From NCBI GenBank assembly GCA_018388625.1, contig CP074402.1, positions 124,001 through 188,000 on the forward strand: 64,000 bases of DNA, written 5' to 3'. Each line of letters starts with the position of its first letter. Within the stretch, counting starts at the first letter, position 1. The position numbers and the translations under genes are program-made. Under the pieces are notes generated by a model that saw only the letters and a program-made list of their open reading frames with translations, was not told where the DNA came from and did not search any database. Shown in pieces: positions 7,741 through 17,305 of the stretch. This DNA comes from Nocardiopsis eucommiae. GTDB lineage: Bacteria; Actinomycetota; Actinomycetes; Streptosporangiales; Streptosporangiaceae.

Positions 7741-9312
7741 CTACTGGCGTGAGACGGCCGAGGCCCCGCCGCGCAGCACGAACTTCTGGATCTTGCCGGT
7801 GGCGGTCTTGGGCAGCTGCTCCACGAACTCCACCTGGGTCGGCGCCTTGAAGTGCGCCAGGTGCTCGCGGGCGAAGGCGATGATCTCCTCCTCGGTGGCG
7901 GAGGCCCCTTCCCGCAGCACCACGGAGGCGCGCGGCGTCTCGCCCCAGCGCTCGTGCGGCACACCCACGATCGCCACCTCCAGCACGGCCGGATGCCGGA
8001 GCAGCACCCCCTCCACCTCGACGGAGGAGATGTTCTCGCCGCCGGAGATGATCACGTCCTTGATGCGGTCCTGGATCTCCACGTAGCCGTCCGGGTGGGT
8101 GACGGCGGCGTCCCCGGTCCGGAACCAGCCGTCGCCCATGGCCTGTTCGGTGGCCTCGGGGTCGTTGTAGTAGCCCTTCATCACCACGTTGCCGCGCACG
8201 GTGATCTGCCCGACGGTGGCCCCGTCCCAGGGCACCTCGGCGCCGGTCGCGTCGACCACCCGCAGTTCGCCGGAGGTGATGAGCTCGACCCCCTGGCGGG
8301 CCTTGAGGGCGCCCCGTTCACGCACGGACAGGTCCCGGTGCTCGGGCCGGGGCTCGCAGACCGTGATGAAGGGCGTGGTCTCGGTCAGGCCGTAGACGTG
8401 CGTGACGGTCCAGCCGAAGTCCTCCTCCAGCCGCTCGATGGTCTCGGCGGCGGGAGAGGCCCCGGCCGTGACCACGTGCACCCCCGGCGGGACCGCCCCG
8501 CGCACGGCCTCGGGCGTGTTGGAGAGCATGATCAGCACCGTGGGTGCCGCGCACAGCCAGGTGACCTCCTCGGTGCGGATGAGCTCGAACACCCGCTCGG
8601 GGTCCATGGCGGGCAGGCACACGTGGGTGCCCCCGGCCGCCGTGACCGTCCACGTGTAGGTCCAGCCGTTGGCGTGGAACATCGGCAGCGTCCACAGGTA
8701 CCGCTCACCGAGCCCGATCCGCAGGTGCAGCAGGGTGCCCACCGAGTTCATGTACGCGTTGCGGTGGGTGATCATCACCCCCTTGGGGCGCGCGGTGGTC
8801 CCGGAGGTGTAGTTGATCGTGAGCAGGTCCGTCTCCGCGATCTCCGGGCGCGCGAAGTCGGGGGACGAGGCCGCGACCAGGGACTCGTAGTCCTCCCACC
8901 CGTCGCGGGCGCCCTCCAGGGCCACGAACCGCTCCACGCCGGGCATGCGGTCGCGCACCCCGTCGACGGCGTCGAGCTGGTCGGCGTGCACGCACAGCAC
9001 CCTGGCGCCGGAGTGGTTGACGATGTACACGAAGTCCTCGGCGGTCAGCCGGAAGTTCACCGGGACCAGGACCGCGCCCAGCTGCGGGACGGCGTAGAAG
9101 GACTCCAGCTGCGCGTGGGTGTTGGGCGCGATGTAGGCGACCCGGTCGCCCTGCTCCACCCCCATGCCCTGGAGCGCGGTCGACCAGCGGTCGCAGCGGT
9201 CGAAGAACTGCTCGTGGGTGAGCCGGAGCTCCCGGTCGACCACCGCCTCCCGGTGCGGGTGCAGTCTGCGGGTCCGGCGGGCGAACTCCAGGGGAGTCAG
9301 GGTGAGTTCCAT
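7741..9312 (-). CDS. Acyl-CoA synthetase (AMP-binding, ANL family)
   Basis: Complete 523-residue ANL ligase that activates a carboxylic acid as acyl-AMP and then acyl-CoA. Core motifs are YTSGTTARPKGVMITH (P-loop), YGLTETTP (aromatic/ATP motif), GWFRTGD (hinge region) and the catalytic Lys in LPKTATGKIQKF near the end. It resembles medium/long-chain fatty acyl-CoA ligases, but the acyl pocket cannot be read from sequence. It overlaps the upstream amidohydrolase gene by 16 bases, so both are one operon and may share a pathway. Confidence 0.88.
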   Translation of the reverse strand: MELTLTPLEFARRTRRLHPHREAVVDRELRLTHEQFFDRCDRWSTALQGMGVEQGDRVAYIAPNTHAQLESFYAVPQLGAVLVPVNFRLTAEDFVYIVNHSGARVLCVHADQLDAVDGVRDRMPGVERFVALEGARDGWEDYESLVAASSPDFARPEIAETDLLTINYTSGTTARPKGVMITHRNAYMNSVGTLLHLRIGLGERYLWTLPMFHANGWTYTWTVTAAGGTHVCLPAMDPERVFELIRTEEVTWLCAAPTVLIMLSNTPEAVRGAVPPGVHVVTAGASPAAETIERLEEDFGWTVTHVYGLTETTPFITVCEPRPEHRDLSVRERGALKARQGVELITSGELRVVDATGAEVPWDGATVGQITVRGNVVMKGYYNDPEATEQAMGDGWFRTGDAAVTHPDGYVEIQDRIKDVIISGGENISSVEVEGVLLRHPAVLEVAIVGVPHERWGETPRASVVLREGASATEEEIIAFAREHLAHFKAPTQVEFVEQLPKTATGKIQKFVLRGGASAVSRQ

Positions 9313-10262
9313 CGTGCCCTCTCTGTGTGGTGCTGCCTGGTGACGGGGGCCTGGTCGGAACCGGTGCGGAGGCCGAACAGCGCGGCCGCGTTGTCGTGCA
9401 GCACCCCGCGCAGCCAGTCGTCGCCCAGGTCCAGCCCGACCAGACTCCGGATCTGGTCGAGGTAGCGGTACGGGATGTTCGGGAAGTCGGTACCCAGGAG
9501 CACGCGGTGTCCGAACTCCCGGAGGCGCGGCAGTTCGGCGCGGGGGAAGGGCGACTGCCGCTCCGTGAACGGGGTGAACGTCATGGTGGTGTCCAGGTGG
9601 ACGCGCTCGTACCGTTCGACGAGGTCCAGGAAGGCCGTGTACTCGGGTGCGCCCGCGTGGGCGATCACGGCGGTGAGTCGCGGGTGCTGGCGGAGCACGT
9701 CGGAGAACGGCCCGGGCCCGGTGAAGTTCCCGGGTGTCGGGCCGGAGCCGCAGTGGACGACCACGGGTGTCCCGGAGTCCGCGAGGGCACCCCAGACGCC
9801 GGAGAGCAGGGGGTCGCGCGGGTCGTAGGCGCCGACCTGGAGGTGGGCCTTGAAGACGCGGGCGCCGGAACGGATCGCTTCGGCCACGTACTCGGCCGCC
9901 TCGGGCTCGGCGAAGAACGTGGAACTGCGCAGGGAGTCGGGGTGCCGCTCCGCGAAGTCGGCCGCCCACCCGTTGAGCCAGGTGGCCATGGCCGGACGGT
10001 GGGGGTAGGAGAGCGCGGTGAAGGCCAGGACGCCGAACCCGCGCAGGAGGGCGACCCGTTCCTCCTCGGACACCCGGTAACGGGGGTGCAGGGGCCAGAC
10101 CCCCGGGCCCAGGGCGTCGAAGTAGGCCTGGACCTTGCGCAGCACGTTGTCCGGCATGAAGTGGGTGTGCACGTCCACGAGGCCGGGGAGCCCGAGCCCG
10201 CCCAGGATCCGGCGGAGCTCGGCCTCCTCGTCGCCCTCGGAGGGCGGTGAGATTCCAGTCAC
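9297..10262 (-). CDS. Amidohydrolase-family protein (amidohydrolase 2)
   Basis: TIM-barrel metal-dependent hydrolase or decarboxylase, 321 residues from the GTG at 10262. Metal-ligand motifs are visible: DVHTHFMP near residue 30, VVVHCGSGP in the middle, IAHAG and LLGTDFP toward the end. This group includes ACMSD-like decarboxylases as well as hydrolases. It is translated with the acyl-CoA synthetase, which suggests that it supplies or processes a carboxylate for CoA activation. That link is inference. Confidence 0.82.
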   Translation of the reverse strand: MTGISPPSEGDEEAELRRILGGLGLPGLVDVHTHFMPDNVLRKVQAYFDALGPGVWPLHPRYRVSEEERVALLRGFGVLAFTALSYPHRPAMATWLNGWAADFAERHPDSLRSSTFFAEPEAAEYVAEAIRSGARVFKAHLQVGAYDPRDPLLSGVWGALADSGTPVVVHCGSGPTPGNFTGPGPFSDVLRQHPRLTAVIAHAGAPEYTAFLDLVERYERVHLDTTMTFTPFTERQSPFPRAELPRLREFGHRVLLGTDFPNIPYRYLDQIRSLVGLDLGDDWLRGVLHDNAAALFGLRTGSDQAPVTRQHHTERARWNSP

Positions 10263-10340
10263 ATCCGCCAGCCTACGACCGATCCGAACCGGGCTCGGGA
10301 CCGGGGCGGGCCCACTGGTCGGGGCCGCCGTAGGGGAGTG

Positions 10341-11178
10341 TCAGAGGGTCAGGAGGAGGACGCCCGCCACGACCACCGTCGAGGCGACGATCCGGATCGG
10401 TCCCACGCGCTCCTTGAAGAACACCAGCCCGATCAGCGCCGCGAAGACGATGCTGGTCTCCCGCAGGGCGGCGATCCCGGCGACCGCGCCGGACAGCTGG
10501 GCCCACAGGACCAACCCGTAGGCGCCCGCGCTGACCGCGCCGCCGAACAGGCCGACCTTCCAGATCGGCCGCAGCTGCTCGACCAGCCTCCCCGCCGGGT
10601 GGCCAGGGCCACGAGGAAGAACACGGGCCCCTGGAGCATCATGATCCACGTGATGTACCCGAGCGGGTCCTGGGTCAGGCGCACGCCGTAGGCGTCCACC
10701 ACGGTGTAGGAGGCGATCGCCAGGCCGGTCGCGAAGGCGGCCAGGAGCGCGGGCACGTGGTGCCGCTTCGGCAGGCCGCCCGCGAACACCAGGATCATCA
10801 GCCCGGCCGAGATGACCAGGACCCCGACGAGTTCCCGGGGTGGTAGGTGCTCACCGAGCAGGAGCGCCCCGATGAGGGCGACCACCCAGGGGCGGTGCCG
10901 CGCGCGAGGGGGTAGACCTGACCGAAGTCGCCGGTCCGGTAGGACACCATCAGCAGGGTCAGGTAGAGCAGGTGGGTGGCCAGGGAGCCCAGGAGGAGGG
11001 GCCAGGCCTCGGGCGGGGGCATCCCGACCACGAGCAGCAGCGGGAGGGTCACGAACATCCCGCCGAGCCCGATGAGCGCGAAGCCGAGCAGGCGGTCGGT
11101 GATCGCGTGCGCGATCGCGTTCCACACCGCGTGCAGCAGGGCCGCCACCAGCACCGCGACGACGATAGGTGTGGTCAT
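10341..11178 (-). CDS. EamA/DMT-family transporter
   Basis: Drug/metabolite transporter with about ten helices and two EamA repeats, about 279 residues after repair. It is split in three frames. Breaks at the G run 10889-10892 and the C run 10590-10593 are each cured by one base and give a continuous sequence from MTTPIVVAVLVAALLHAVWN to FKERVGPIRIVASTVVVAGV. The conserved EamA features (AVWN in helix 1, FKER before the last helix) are present. It is an exporter of unknown substrate. Confidence 0.8.
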
Positions 11179-11388
11179 TGGATGTCTCGGAGAGGGGATG
11201 GGGAACCCCGCAAGGCTAGCCCCACCCCTCCGGCGGTCGGGGGCGCCCCTGGCCCCACCCGTTCGCCGCGCCGAAGGTCGGGGCGGTGGTCCCGTTGCGG
11301 TCAGGACGCGGCGCCGGGGTCGGGGTGCCCCGACCCCCGCTCGGTCGGGCAGGTCACCCCTGCCCTCACCTGTGCGCGGCGTCGGAGG

Positions 11389-11871
11389 TCAGGGGCGGTC
11401 CGCCCGGACGTTGGTCGGGGCGATGCGGCTGTTGCGCAGGTGCTCGTAGACGATCGACGCGCGCACGTCGGCCACCTCCGGGCGTTCGGTCAGCTTGTCC
11501 ACCACGAAGGCGTACAGGCTGTTGTTGTCCGGCAGCGCCACGTGCACCAGGAAGTCCTCGTTCCCCGAGGTGACGAAGACCGACAGGGTGTCCGGCAGTG
11601 CACGCACCCAGTCGCGGAAGGCCTCGATGTTGTGGCGCGAGGGCTTCACGACGCTGACGGTGATGAGCGCCTGGACGGGGCGGCCGATGAGTTCGAGGTC
11701 CACGTCCAGCAGTGAGCCACGAATCACACCCCTTTCTCGCAGCGCGCGGGTCCGATCCAGCGTCGTCGTGGGCGACGCGCCGACCGCCGCGGCCACGTCC
11801 CGGTTGGTTTTTCGTGCGTCTGACTGGAGTTCGGCCAGGATCGCCGTATCTAGTTCGTCAAGATCAGCCAT
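11389..11871 (-). CDS. Lrp/AsnC-family transcriptional regulator
   Basis: 160 residues with an N-terminal HTH (LDTAILAELQSDARKTNRDV, then ASPTTTLDRTRALRERGVI) and a C-terminal RAM/ligand domain ending in an Arg/Asp-rich tail. Divergent from a CynX-like MFS transporter gene, with a 19-bp perfect palindrome directly upstream of its start. It probably represses itself and controls the transporter in response to an amino acid or similar ligand. Confidence 0.88.
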   Translation of the reverse strand: MADLDELDTAILAELQSDARKTNRDVAAAVGASPTTTLDRTRALRERGVIRGSLLDVDLELIGRPVQALITVSVVKPSRHNIEAFRDWVRALPDTLSVFVTSGNEDFLVHVALPDNNSLYAFVVDKLTERPEVADVRASIVYEHLRNSRIAPTNVRADRP

Positions 11872-11882
11872 GACCGGAGTTT

Positions 11883-11901
11883 ACCCGTACTTAATACGGG
11901 T
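11883..11901. promoter_or_regulatory. Palindromic operator candidate for the Lrp regulator
   Basis: Perfect inverted repeat acccgta-cttaa-tacgggt, 12 bases upstream of the Lrp start and in the divergent promoter region. Its size and AT-rich centre suit an Lrp/AsnC dimer. It lies in an AT-rich island in an otherwise GC-rich stretch. Confidence 0.55.
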
Positions 11902-12058
11902 TGTTGTGTTTGACTCCGGAGCATGCGTAACATCTGAGCGAAAAGGTCGTATTTGGCTCGCCGGGAAGTGATCCTTTCCCGGTCGGCAGTGTCGCCCGCC
12001 GGTCGGCCCAGCACTGGTGCACCGTCGCACCACCGCAACACAAGGGACGTCCGTCACC

Positions 12059-13351
12059 GTGAGACCTTCCTCCGTCGTGGCCGTCACCGACCGACCGTCG
12101 GTGGGCCCGCAAGCGCGGGGCCGCACCCTGGCCCTGCTCGCCATCGTCTGCGCGGCGCTCAACCTGCGCCTCGTGGTCACCGCGCTCTCCCCGCTCCTGA
12201 CCACCATCGGCGCGGAGTTCGGCTTCACCGCCACTGTCGTGGGGGTCTTCGGCACCCTGCCGCTGGTCGCCTTCGCCGTGTTCGGCCTGATCACCCCGGC
12301 CGTCATGCGCCGTCTGGGCCCCGAGGCCACGGCCGCGCTCAGCATGCTGCTCGCCGGAGCGGGCCAGGTGATGCGCTCCTTCGCGCCCGACACCGGAACC
12401 CTGCTGGCGCTCACCGGGGTCGCGCTCGTCGGCGCCGCCCTGGGCAACGTCGTGGTGCCGCCGCTGATCAAGCAGTACTTCCCGGACCGCCTCGCCGCCC
12501 TCAGCACCGTGCAGATGGTCGCCATCCACCTGGGCGCCCTCTTCCCGCCGCTGGTCGCCATCCCCCTGGCCGAGGTCGCCGGATGGCGGGTGGCCCTCGG
12601 CACCTGGTCCGTCCTGGCCCTGGTCGCCGCGCTCCTGTGGACCGTCCAGTGGCGGCGCTCCGGCGGCGCCCCGCGCGCCGTGGTGCCCTCCGGAGGGCCC
12701 GCTCTGGCCCGCCCGATCTGGCGCGTGGGCATGGCCTGGCGGATGGCGCTGCTGTTCGGCATGGTGACCTGGAACGTCTTCACGCTGTTCACGTGGCTGC
12801 CCGCCCTGCTGGACGACGCCGGTCACAGCCCCGCCCTGGCCGGGAGCCTGGTCTCCCTGATGGTCGGCGCCAGCCTGATGTTCGGCCTGGTCGCGCCGGT
12901 CGTCACCCTGCGCGCGGCCAACACCTTCCCGATCGTCGCCCTCGGGCTGGCCGGCTACGGCGTGGGGTACCTCGGCGTGGCCGTGGCCCCCGGGTACGCC
13001 GTGCTGTGGGTGCTCTTCCTCGGGCTCGGCACCAGCCTGTTCGTGGTCGTCATGACCATGATCAACGCCCGCAGCTCCACACCGCAGGGCGCGGCGGCCC
13101 TGTCCGGCTTCGTGCAGGGCGCGGGCAGCGGGATCGCCCTGGGCGGCCCGCTGCTGTTCGGCCTGTTCAACGAGCTGACCGGCGGCTGGACCCTCTCCTA
13201 CGCGGTGATCGCGGGCGGTTCGCTGGCGGTGGCCCTCGTGGTCGCCTACGTGGAACGCACCCCTGGACGATCGAGGCTGCGGCCCAGCGTCAGGGCCCGG
13301 TCGCGCCGTCCGCTCTCCCGCGCGTCCACGCGTGAGCGGTGCGGCCGGTAG
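12059..13351 (+). CDS. CynX/NimT-family MFS transporter
   Basis: 430-residue major facilitator with 12 predicted helices, beginning LALLAIVCAALNLRLVVTAL, a signature of the cyanate/nitroimidazole (CynX/NimT/YeaN) subgroup. The GTG at 12059 follows AAGGGA; an upstream ATG at 12017 is less likely. An Arg-rich tail closes the protein. It is paired with the divergent Lrp regulator, which suggests that an effector transported by this protein is sensed by Lrp. Confidence 0.82.
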   Translation: MRPSSVVAVTDRPSVGPQARGRTLALLAIVCAALNLRLVVTALSPLLTTIGAEFGFTATVVGVFGTLPLVAFAVFGLITPAVMRRLGPEATAALSMLLAGAGQVMRSFAPDTGTLLALTGVALVGAALGNVVVPPLIKQYFPDRLAALSTVQMVAIHLGALFPPLVAIPLAEVAGWRVALGTWSVLALVAALLWTVQWRRSGGAPRAVVPSGGPALARPIWRVGMAWRMALLFGMVTWNVFTLFTWLPALLDDAGHSPALAGSLVSLMVGASLMFGLVAPVVTLRAANTFPIVALGLAGYGVGYLGVAVAPGYAVLWVLFLGLGTSLFVVVMTMINARSSTPQGAAALSGFVQGAGSGIALGGPLLFGLFNELTGGWTLSYAVIAGGSLAVALVVAYVERTPGRSRLRPSVRARSRRPLSRASTRERCGR

Positions 13352-13397
13352 TGGCCACATAGTCGGATATGTGACTGATGTGCCTCAGAAGCTCGCA

Positions 13398-13416
13398 ATG
13401 CCCCCAACGGGGGCAT
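13398..13416 (+). terminator. Short terminator hairpin
   Basis: Perfect 8-bp stem atgccccc / gggggcat with an aac loop, 46 bases after the MFS stop. Confidence 0.55.
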
Positions 13417-13591
13417 AATGTCGATCTGAGCAACCCACCCCCGAAAGACCCTCCTTCGTGATCCCCGCCTTCCCCTCCTGACGCCCGCGACCCGCACGCA
13501 CTCCGCGACGGGGGTGCCCGAGGCGACGCTCGGAGCGGGGCCTCGGGGCATCCCGGGACCCACCGGGTATCACGACGGGTGGTCCGACACC

Positions 13592-14874
13592 ATGACGATC
13601 GAACACCGGCGCCCCCTCCTGCCCCCGGACACGGCAGTGGCGGGCCCGGCCGCGACGACCCCGCTCCTGCGCAACCAGGACTTCCAGTCCCTGTGGTCCA
13701 GCCGGTTCCTCGCCGGGCTGGGCAAGGAGAGCGGCGAGGTCGCCTACCCCCTGCTCATGCTGACGCTGGCCGGTTCGGCCGCCGAGGCCGGGCTCGTCGG
13801 CGCCGCGCAGGTGGCCACCACCATGGTCGCGGCGGTCGTCGGGGCTCCCTCGCCGACCGCGTCAACCGCCGCGCCGTGCTGTTGGTGTGCGACCTCGGCC
13901 GCCTGCTGCTCCTGCTCGCCTTCGCCGGAACCCTGCTCAGCGGGCACGCCACGGCGCCGACGGTGATCGGCACGGCGGTGGTGTCGTCGGCGTTCATGGG
14001 TGTGTCCAACCCGGTCGCCATGGCCGCGATCAAACAGCTGGTGCCGCCCGCCCAGATGGCCGACGCCGCCGCGCAGAACCAGATCCGCTTCTTCACCACG
14101 ACCGCCCTGGGAGCGCCCCTCGCCGGGTTCCTGTTCAGCCTGGGCCGCGCCTACCCCTTCCTGGCGGAGGCGCTCCTGTACCTGGTGTCGGGGGCGCTGA
14201 TCCTGCGCATCCGGCGCCCCATGCAGGCCCGCCACGAGGGGACCGAGCGGATGAGCCCGCGCGGCGCGGTGCTGGGTTTCGTGCTGCTCGCCCGGCACCC
14301 GATCCTGCGGCCGATGCTCGCGTGGATCGTCTGCTTCAACCTCGCCTTCACACAGACGGGAGCGTTCCTGGCGCTGATCGCCACCGCCGACGACCGGGGC
14401 GCCTCGCACCTGGTGGTCGGCCTCACCGTCTCGCTCGCGGGCACCGGCGGGCTGCTCGGCGCCCTGGCCGCCGGGGTGGTCGTGCGCCAGGTGCGGCCCA
14501 GCACGATCTTCCTCTGCACGGCGTGGGCGGCCCCCGTGTGCGCGCTCGCGCTCCTGGTCGCCCCGGGGGTGCTGCCGCTCGGACTGATCGTGGGGTGCGT
14601 GTTCGCCGCCGTGCCCTGTGTGAACGCCGTGTTCTACAGCTACGTCGCGACGTCGGTCCCCGACCGCTACCAGGGGCGGGCCCTGGGCGCGGTGACGTTC
14701 ATGTCGCTGCTCTCCCAGCCGATCGGGATCCTCATGGTCGGGCTGCTCTTCGACCTCGCCGGACCCACCCTGGTGTTCCTGATGATGGCGGTGGTGTCGG
14801 CGCTGGCCGCCCTGTTCACGCTCGGCCCGACCATGCGCGACCTGCCCCGCCCGGAGGACGTCGCCCGGTGGTGA
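13592..14874 (+). CDS. MFS transporter (enterobactin-exporter-like)
   Basis: About 427 residues with 10-12 helices. The N-terminus LLRNQDFQSLWSSRFLAGLG and the internal ADRVNRRAVLLVCDLGR loop are typical of the EntS/MFS_3 exporter group. One base is missing in the G run 13841-13844. The repaired join reads VVGGSLADRVNRR, the conserved loop between helices 2 and 3. No siderophore genes are nearby, so the cargo is open. Confidence 0.8.
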
Positions 14875-15083
14875 GGTCCTCGGCCCGCTCCCCGGGACCG
14901 GACAGTGCACGCTCGGCCCCCGCCGTGCGTGTCCTGCCCGCCCGTGGAGGCTGTCCGGTGTGGGCTCCCGGCCGCCGCGCAGGGCGCCCGCACGCCGCGA
15001 CGCTCCCCGGGCACGGTGCGGCCCCCGCCGGGGGGACGGGGGCCGCGGTCTCCGGACCCCGCACGGCGGCGGGGCCACTCCGG

Positions 15084-15812
15084 TCAGCCGGTGACCGGCA
15101 TCGCCATCACCGGATCGGACGTGGGCTGGTCCGAACCGCCCTCAGGCTCGACGGTCACCGCCACACCCTCGGTGCCCTCGTCCGGCTCCGCCAGGACCGG
15201 CAGCACGAACCCTGCCTCGTCCACGGAGAGCACGCCCGCCGAGTACACGCTGCCGTCGTCGCGGGTCAGCCAGAGCTGGTAGTCCTCCTCGTGCAGGTCC
15301 TCCAGGCCGTGCGCACTGAACACCAGGTCACCCAGGGTCTCGGAGCTCACCACCGTCACGCTCACGCCCTCCATGGGCTCGGCGCTGGTGGAGACCGCGT
15401 CCGGAGCCGAGATCACCGCGGCGATCCGCTGCTCGTTGGCGTGGAGCTCGTCCACCTGGCGGCCCTGGTCCAGCACCACCGCGCCCAGCGCGATGATCGT
15501 GGCCACGCACGCCGCCAGGGCCAGCCCCAGCAGCCACGGCCAGGTCCGACGGGCACGCGGCTCGGGGAGGCGTTCGGGCGCCGGGGCGAGCTGCCGGGTC
15601 CGGGCGACCTCCTCCAGCACCCGTGCCCTGAGCTCGGCGGGCGGGGCCTGCACGGTCGCGGCGGCCAGCCTTGCGGAGGTCTCGGCGAATCCCCGCACCT
15701 CCTGGACGCAGGAGTCGCAGTCGGCCAGATGGTCCTCGAACCGGACGCTCTCGGTCGGGGAGAGGGCGTTGAGGGCGTAGGCCCCCGTCAACGTGTGCGT
15801 GTCCTGACCCAT
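15084..15812 (-). CDS. rskA: Anti-sigma-K factor RskA
   Basis: 242-residue membrane anti-sigma factor. The N-terminal zinc-binding motif is visible as H-x3-C-x2-C (FEDHLADCDSCVQEV). One membrane helix (WPWLLGLALAACVATIIALG) follows, then an extracytoplasmic RskA domain (LGDLVFSAHGLEDLHEEDYQLWLT). I start at the ATG at 15812 with AGGGGA just upstream; a GTG at 15824 overlaps the sigK stop. It should hold SigK until regulated proteolysis. It lies directly downstream of sigK, as in mycobacteria. Confidence 0.9.
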   Translation of the reverse strand: MGQDTHTLTGAYALNALSPTESVRFEDHLADCDSCVQEVRGFAETSARLAAATVQAPPAELRARVLEEVARTRQLAPAPERLPEPRARRTWPWLLGLALAACVATIIALGAVVLDQGRQVDELHANEQRIAAVISAPDAVSTSAEPMEGVSVTVVSSETLGDLVFSAHGLEDLHEEDYQLWLTRDDGSVYSAGVLSVDEAGFVLPVLAEPDEGTEGVAVTVEPEGGSDQPTSDPVMAMPVTG

Positions 15813-15820
15813 CGTTCCCC

Positions 15821-16414
15821 TCACCAGTCCACCCCCAGACAGTCCCTGAGCCTGATCAGCCCGTCGCGCATGCGCGTCTTGATGGTGCCCAGGGGCGCCG
15901 ACAGCAGCCCGGCCACCTCACGGTAGGAGTAGCCACCGTAGAAGGCCAGCCGCACCGACTGCTCCTGGAGCTCGGTCAGAGTGTCCAGACACCGGCGCAC
16001 CCGTTCTCGTTCGAGCCGGTCGGTGGCCTCCTCGGCCACCTCGTCGTAGGGCCGCTGGGTGTCGGCCGCCGCCGCACGGGCCTCCCGGTCGCTGCTGGCC
16101 TGCTCGGACCGCACCCGGTCCACGGCCCTGCGGTGGGCGAGGGTCATCACCCAGGCCTGGGGGCTGCCCCGGCGGGCGTCGTAGCGGCAGGCGCTGCGCC
16201 ACACCTCCACGAGCACCTCCTGCGTGACCTCCTCCGACTGGGCGGGATCACGCAGGATGCGCCGCACCAGCCCGTACACGGTGGGGCTGATGAGGTCGTA
16301 GACCCGGCCGAAGGCCTGCTCGTCGCCGCGCGCCACGAGGCCCAGCAGCTCCTCCAACCCGGGCGGGTCGGCGTCGTGCGCCGCGTCGTGCGGTACAGCG
16401 GCTGCCCTGTCCAT
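15821..16414 (-). CDS. sigK: ECF sigma factor SigK
   Basis: 197-residue ECF sigma factor. The region 2 core is DLISPTVYGLVRRILRDPAQ and EEVTQEVLVEVWR, with QAWVMTLAHRRAVDRVR; region 4 is LAFYGGYSYREVAGLLSAPL. I start at the ATG at 16414, which has AAGGG at good spacing; a GTG at 16453 is weaker. Its neighbours (rskA and two MPT70/83-type fasciclin genes) are the classic SigK regulon. Confidence 0.9.
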   Translation of the reverse strand: MDRAAAVPHDAAHDADPPGLEELLGLVARGDEQAFGRVYDLISPTVYGLVRRILRDPAQSEEVTQEVLVEVWRSACRYDARRGSPQAWVMTLAHRRAVDRVRSEQASSDREARAAAADTQRPYDEVAEEATDRLERERVRRCLDTLTELQEQSVRLAFYGGYSYREVAGLLSAPLGTIKTRMRDGLIRLRDCLGVDW

Positions 16415-16559
16415 CCGGACCCTTCTCGTCTCGGGGATGTGGTGCTCGTTCACTGCTCGACCGGGCTCCGGGAGGAGGCCCGGTCGGGTCCCCCGTGGGA
16501 CCCGGACGGCCCGGCCTCAACGCGCGGACCGCCCGGGTGTCCTTCGGGAAAGCCTCTCA

Positions 16560-17222
16560 TCAGGAGGGCATCAGCACCGTGTCGACGATGTAGACGGTCG
16601 CGTTGGAGGTCTGCACGTTGCCGCAGACCACGCGCGAGTCGCCGTTGACGGTGAAGTCCTCGCCGGAGCCCTCGGCGGTGACGTCGTCGCCCTGGAGCGA
16701 GGTGAAGGTACCGTCCTCCAGGGCCTCGGGAGCCTGCTCGCCCTCGACCACGTGGTAGGTCAGCACCTCGGTGAGCTGCTCCTGGTCGTCCAGCAGGGCG
16801 TTGAGGTCCTCCTCGGGGATCTTGTCGAAGGCCTCGTTGGTGGGCGCGAACACGGTGATGTCCTCAGCCGAGTTGAGCGTGTCGACGAGGTCGGCCTCGC
16901 CCACCGCCGTGACCAGGGTGGACAGCAGCGGGTTGTTGGACGCGGCAGTGGCGACCGGGTCCTGAGCCATGCCCTCGAAGCTGCCGTCGCCGTCCTCGGG
17001 GACCTCGGCGCAGCCCGGACCGAAGTTCTCCCCGGCGGTGGCGGTGCCCTCGTCCGTCTCCTCCTCCATGCCGGTGCCCTCGGTCTCCTCGGCCGCCCCG
17101 GCGTCCGTGTTCTCACCGGAGTCGTCCATGCCGCCACAGGCGGACAGGCCGAAGGCGAGCGCGGCGGCCGCGGCGGTGGCGGCGAGCGTGTTCCTGCGGG
17201 CGGTGGCGGTCATGCGGTTCAT
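16560..17222 (-). CDS. Fasciclin-domain lipoprotein (MPT70/83-like), copy A
   Basis: 220 residues. A signal peptide with lipobox (ALAFGLSACGG) is followed by an acidic Glu/Thr/Gly linker and one fasciclin (FAS1) domain: NNPLLSTLVTAVGEADL, ITVFAPTNEAFDKIP, LTYHVVEGEQ, and the end motif NATVYIVDTVLMPS. Mycobacterial MPT70/MPT83 share this plan and are SigK targets. It is likely an outer-surface adhesion or matrix lipoprotein. The gene is intact. Confidence 0.88.
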   Translation of the reverse strand: MNRMTATARRNTLAATAAAAALAFGLSACGGMDDSGENTDAGAAEETEGTGMEEETDEGTATAGENFGPGCAEVPEDGDGSFEGMAQDPVATAASNNPLLSTLVTAVGEADLVDTLNSAEDITVFAPTNEAFDKIPEEDLNALLDDQEQLTEVLTYHVVEGEQAPEALEDGTFTSLQGDDVTAEGSGEDFTVNGDSRVVCGNVQTSNATVYIVDTVLMPS

Positions 17223-17305
17223 CGTGAACTCCCTTGTCGGTGACTGCGTTCTTGTCGGTCGGAGGGACGTCGGTCTGCGGGGGCGGCGGCTCGGAGCCGT
17301 TCGCC

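Noticed and set aside
7852..9465. 537-codon plus-strand frame opposite the acyl-CoA synthetase
   Set aside because: Low-complexity Gly/His/Val sequence without motifs; the minus strand carries all ANL motifs.
11891..13360. 489-codon minus-strand frame opposite the CynX-like transporter
   Set aside because: Repetitive Gly/Gln/His composition; the plus strand codes a clean 12-helix transporter.
13592..14874. Interpreting the broken MFS, EamA, SDR and permease genes as pseudogenes
   Set aside because: Each break is a one-base loss in a G/C run and the protein is otherwise perfect, which fits sequencing error better.
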